In this document: piece by piece, positions 5,965-6,579 of the stretch
Numbering within the stretch: position 1 is the stretch's first letter
Layout of the letters: the number at the start of each line of letters is the position of its first letter
Assembly: GCA_947306035.1 (NCBI GenBank)
Contig: CAMZFG010000049.1
Span: 1 to 6,579, forward strand
Length of the DNA: 6,579 nt
DNA from: an uncultured Clostridia bacterium
GTDB taxonomy: Bacteria > Bacillota > Clostridia > Oscillospirales > CAG-272
Reading direction: 5' to 3'
The notes under the pieces: model-generated
The model's database searches: none
Seen by the model: only the letters and a program-made list of their open reading frames with translations
Told to the model about the DNA's origin: nothing
Made by a program: the position numbers and the translations under genes

Positions 5965-5980
5965 GCAACGCTCGTTGCAA
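5963..5980. promoter_or_regulatory. 18-bp palindrome, candidate operator for the glycosidase operon
   Basis: TTGCAACG (5963-5970) and CGTTGCAA (5973-5980) are exact complements around a CT centre. The site covers the predicted transcription start of the minus-strand promoter (around 5978) and abuts the Shine-Dalgarno, an ideal place for a repressor. As RNA it would form a 7-bp stem with a GAGC loop at the very 5' end. A LacI/GalR-type or other helix-turn-helix dimer is plausible, but the centre lacks the typical CpG, and no regulator gene is in the window. Confidence 0.65.
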
Positions 5981-5984
5981 GTTC

Positions 5985-6013
5985 AGTATAACACACACGC
6001 GCACGGCGCGCAA
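5985..6013 (-). promoter_or_regulatory. Promoter of the glycosidase operon
   Basis: On the minus strand TATACT (5990-5985) is preceded by TGT, giving an extended TGTG-T-TATACT element. Seventeen bases upstream is TTGCGC (6013-6008), a half-match -35. The extended -10 may compensate for the weak -35. Initiation would fall near 5978, inside the 18-bp palindrome. Confidence 0.7.
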
Positions 6014-6048
6014 GTCGTTTTGCCCGCCCGGCGACCGAAATTTTTTCG

Positions 6049-6077
6049 TTGATTTTCGCTTTGCGATATGATATACT
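6049..6077 (+). promoter_or_regulatory. Promoter of the spermidine-synthase-like gene
   Basis: TTGATT (6049-6054) and TATACT (6072-6077) are spaced by 17 bases, with TATG-A just ahead of the -10 as an extended element. Initiation would be near 6084, about 23 bases before the ATG at 6107. It diverges from the glycosidase promoter; the two -35 elements are 35 bases apart. Confidence 0.75.
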
Positions 6078-6086
6078 GAGGTATAT
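6071..6086. repeat. Short inverted repeat over the -10 and start site
   Basis: ATATAC (6071-6076) and GTATAT (6081-6086) are exact complements around TGAG. The repeat covers the -10 and runs to the predicted start of the divergent promoter. It could be an operator, but six AT-rich base pairs overlapping a TATACT box may be coincidence. Confidence 0.35.
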
Positions 6087-6106
6087 TCAAAAAAGGCGGT
6101 GCACTT

Positions 6107-6579
6107 ATGAACGTGGGCAAAAAGTTTTTATACGTCACGGAGTTTTTCGCCGGCATGTCGGTCATGGCGGTGGAACTGGGGGCCAGTCGTCTGCTCGCGC
6201 CCTATTTCTCCTCGTCGCAGATCATCTGGACCATCATCATCGGCACCATCATGATCGCCATGGCCCTCGGCAACATCTGGGGCGGGCGTCTGGCCGACAA
6301 AAACCAAAACCCCGACCTCGTCTACGGCCGCATTCTCCTGGCCGGTGTGTGGATCGCCCTGATCCCCGTGGTGGGGCGCTTTATCATCGCGGGCGTGTCG
6401 CTGCTCCTCGCGCTGGTGTTCAAGACCGGGTTTTTAGTGGCGGCGTCGCTGACTTCCTGCCTGCTTTTGTTCGTGTTCCCGCTGATGTTGCTTGGCTCGG
6501 TCTCGCCGGCGCTGGTCAAATTTGCCGCCACCAACCTTGACAGCAACGGCAAAACGGTGGGCGAACTCAACGCCCTCAA
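6107..6579 (+). CDS. Membrane spermidine-synthase-like protein, N-terminal part (3' end outside window)
   Basis: The frame opens at ATG 6107, after AAGGCGG (6093-6099), and stays open to the window edge, giving 157 residues. The sequence matches the N-terminal membrane domain of fused transporter/spermidine-synthase proteins. It has E-L-G-A-S-R-L-L-A-P-Y-F (23-34) in the first helix, GNIWGGRLADK (55-65) in the short loop after the second, hydrophobic helices at about 72-105 and 107-130, PLMLLGSVSPALVKF (125-139), and GKTVGELNAL (148-157), where the family usually reads GRTAGRLYAL. The aminopropyltransferase-like domain would lie beyond the edge, so catalytic competence cannot be seen. Family members are often annotated as polyamine synthases, but many may act on other substrates. 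The gene has its own promoter and is divergent from the glycosidase operon. Confidence 0.85.
   Translation, partial: MNVGKKFLYVTEFFAGMSVMAVELGASRLLAPYFSSSQIIWTIIIGTIMIAMALGNIWGGRLADKNQNPDLVYGRILLAGVWIALIPVVGRFIIAGVSLLLALVFKTGFLVAASLTSCLLLFVFPLMLLGSVSPALVKFAATNLDSNGKTVGELNAL

Noticed and set aside
5998..6010. CGCGC/GCGCG inverted repeat in the spacer and -35 of the glycosidase promoter
   Set aside because: Five GC-only pairs with a 3-base loop are easily expected in this composition, and there is no supporting T run or second copy.
5951..6013. N-terminal extension of the upstream glycosidase
   Set aside because: It would run through the promoter, palindrome and Shine-Dalgarno, and the paralogue has no such extension.

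Overview
The window looks like a piece of chromosome from a moderately GC-rich anaerobic Firmicute, probably a clostridial or oscillospiral lineage. This is inference from four things seen here: a Mini-RNase III tail (a Firmicutes/cyanobacterial enzyme), strong AGGAG-type ribosome binding sites, promoters with 17-bp spacers and TGn extended -10 elements, and intrinsic terminators with long T tracts. There are nine protein genes, two of them cut by the window edges. No tRNA, rRNA, CRISPR array or insertion sequence was recognised, and no stretch over 300 bases lacks a gene.

Layout. Bases 1-132 hold the end of mrnC, followed by a cytosolic cyclophilin-type prolyl isomerase (154-660) that ends at an AT-rich palindrome and an intrinsic terminator (726-749). 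Six bases later comes an essentially perfect vegetative promoter (755-783). It faces a small PH-like two-helix membrane protein (883-1347) and then three tightly spaced enzyme genes: a type I dehydroquinate-dehydratase-like lyase (1388-2164), a short-chain dehydrogenase (2192-2956) and a zinc-free quinone/enone oxidoreductase of the medium-chain family (2971-3945). A strong bidirectional hairpin (3952-3981) closes this operon and also the convergent one. On the minus strand lie two tandem paralogues, about 74% identical, of a cytosolic GH20-like TIM-barrel glycosidase (upstream copy 4970-5950, downstream copy 3987-4940). They are driven by their own promoter, and an 18-bp near-perfect palindrome sits over the predicted start site and abuts the Shine-Dalgarno. 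A divergent promoter (6049-6077) drives a membrane spermidine-synthase-like protein whose gene runs off the right edge.

How the genes may work together. The dehydrogenase, imine-forming dehydratase and enone reductase together match a chemical sequence of oxidise, eliminate water beta to the carbonyl, then reduce the new C=C bond, which would deoxygenate a polyhydroxylated (perhaps cyclic) substrate. The dehydratase-like enzyme keeps the catalytic His and Schiff-base Lys but lacks the usual Glu/Arg substrate-binding pair of AroD, so its substrate is probably not dehydroquinate. The convergent glycosidase pair could release a sugar-linked substrate in the cytoplasm, but nothing beyond adjacency ties the two operons together.
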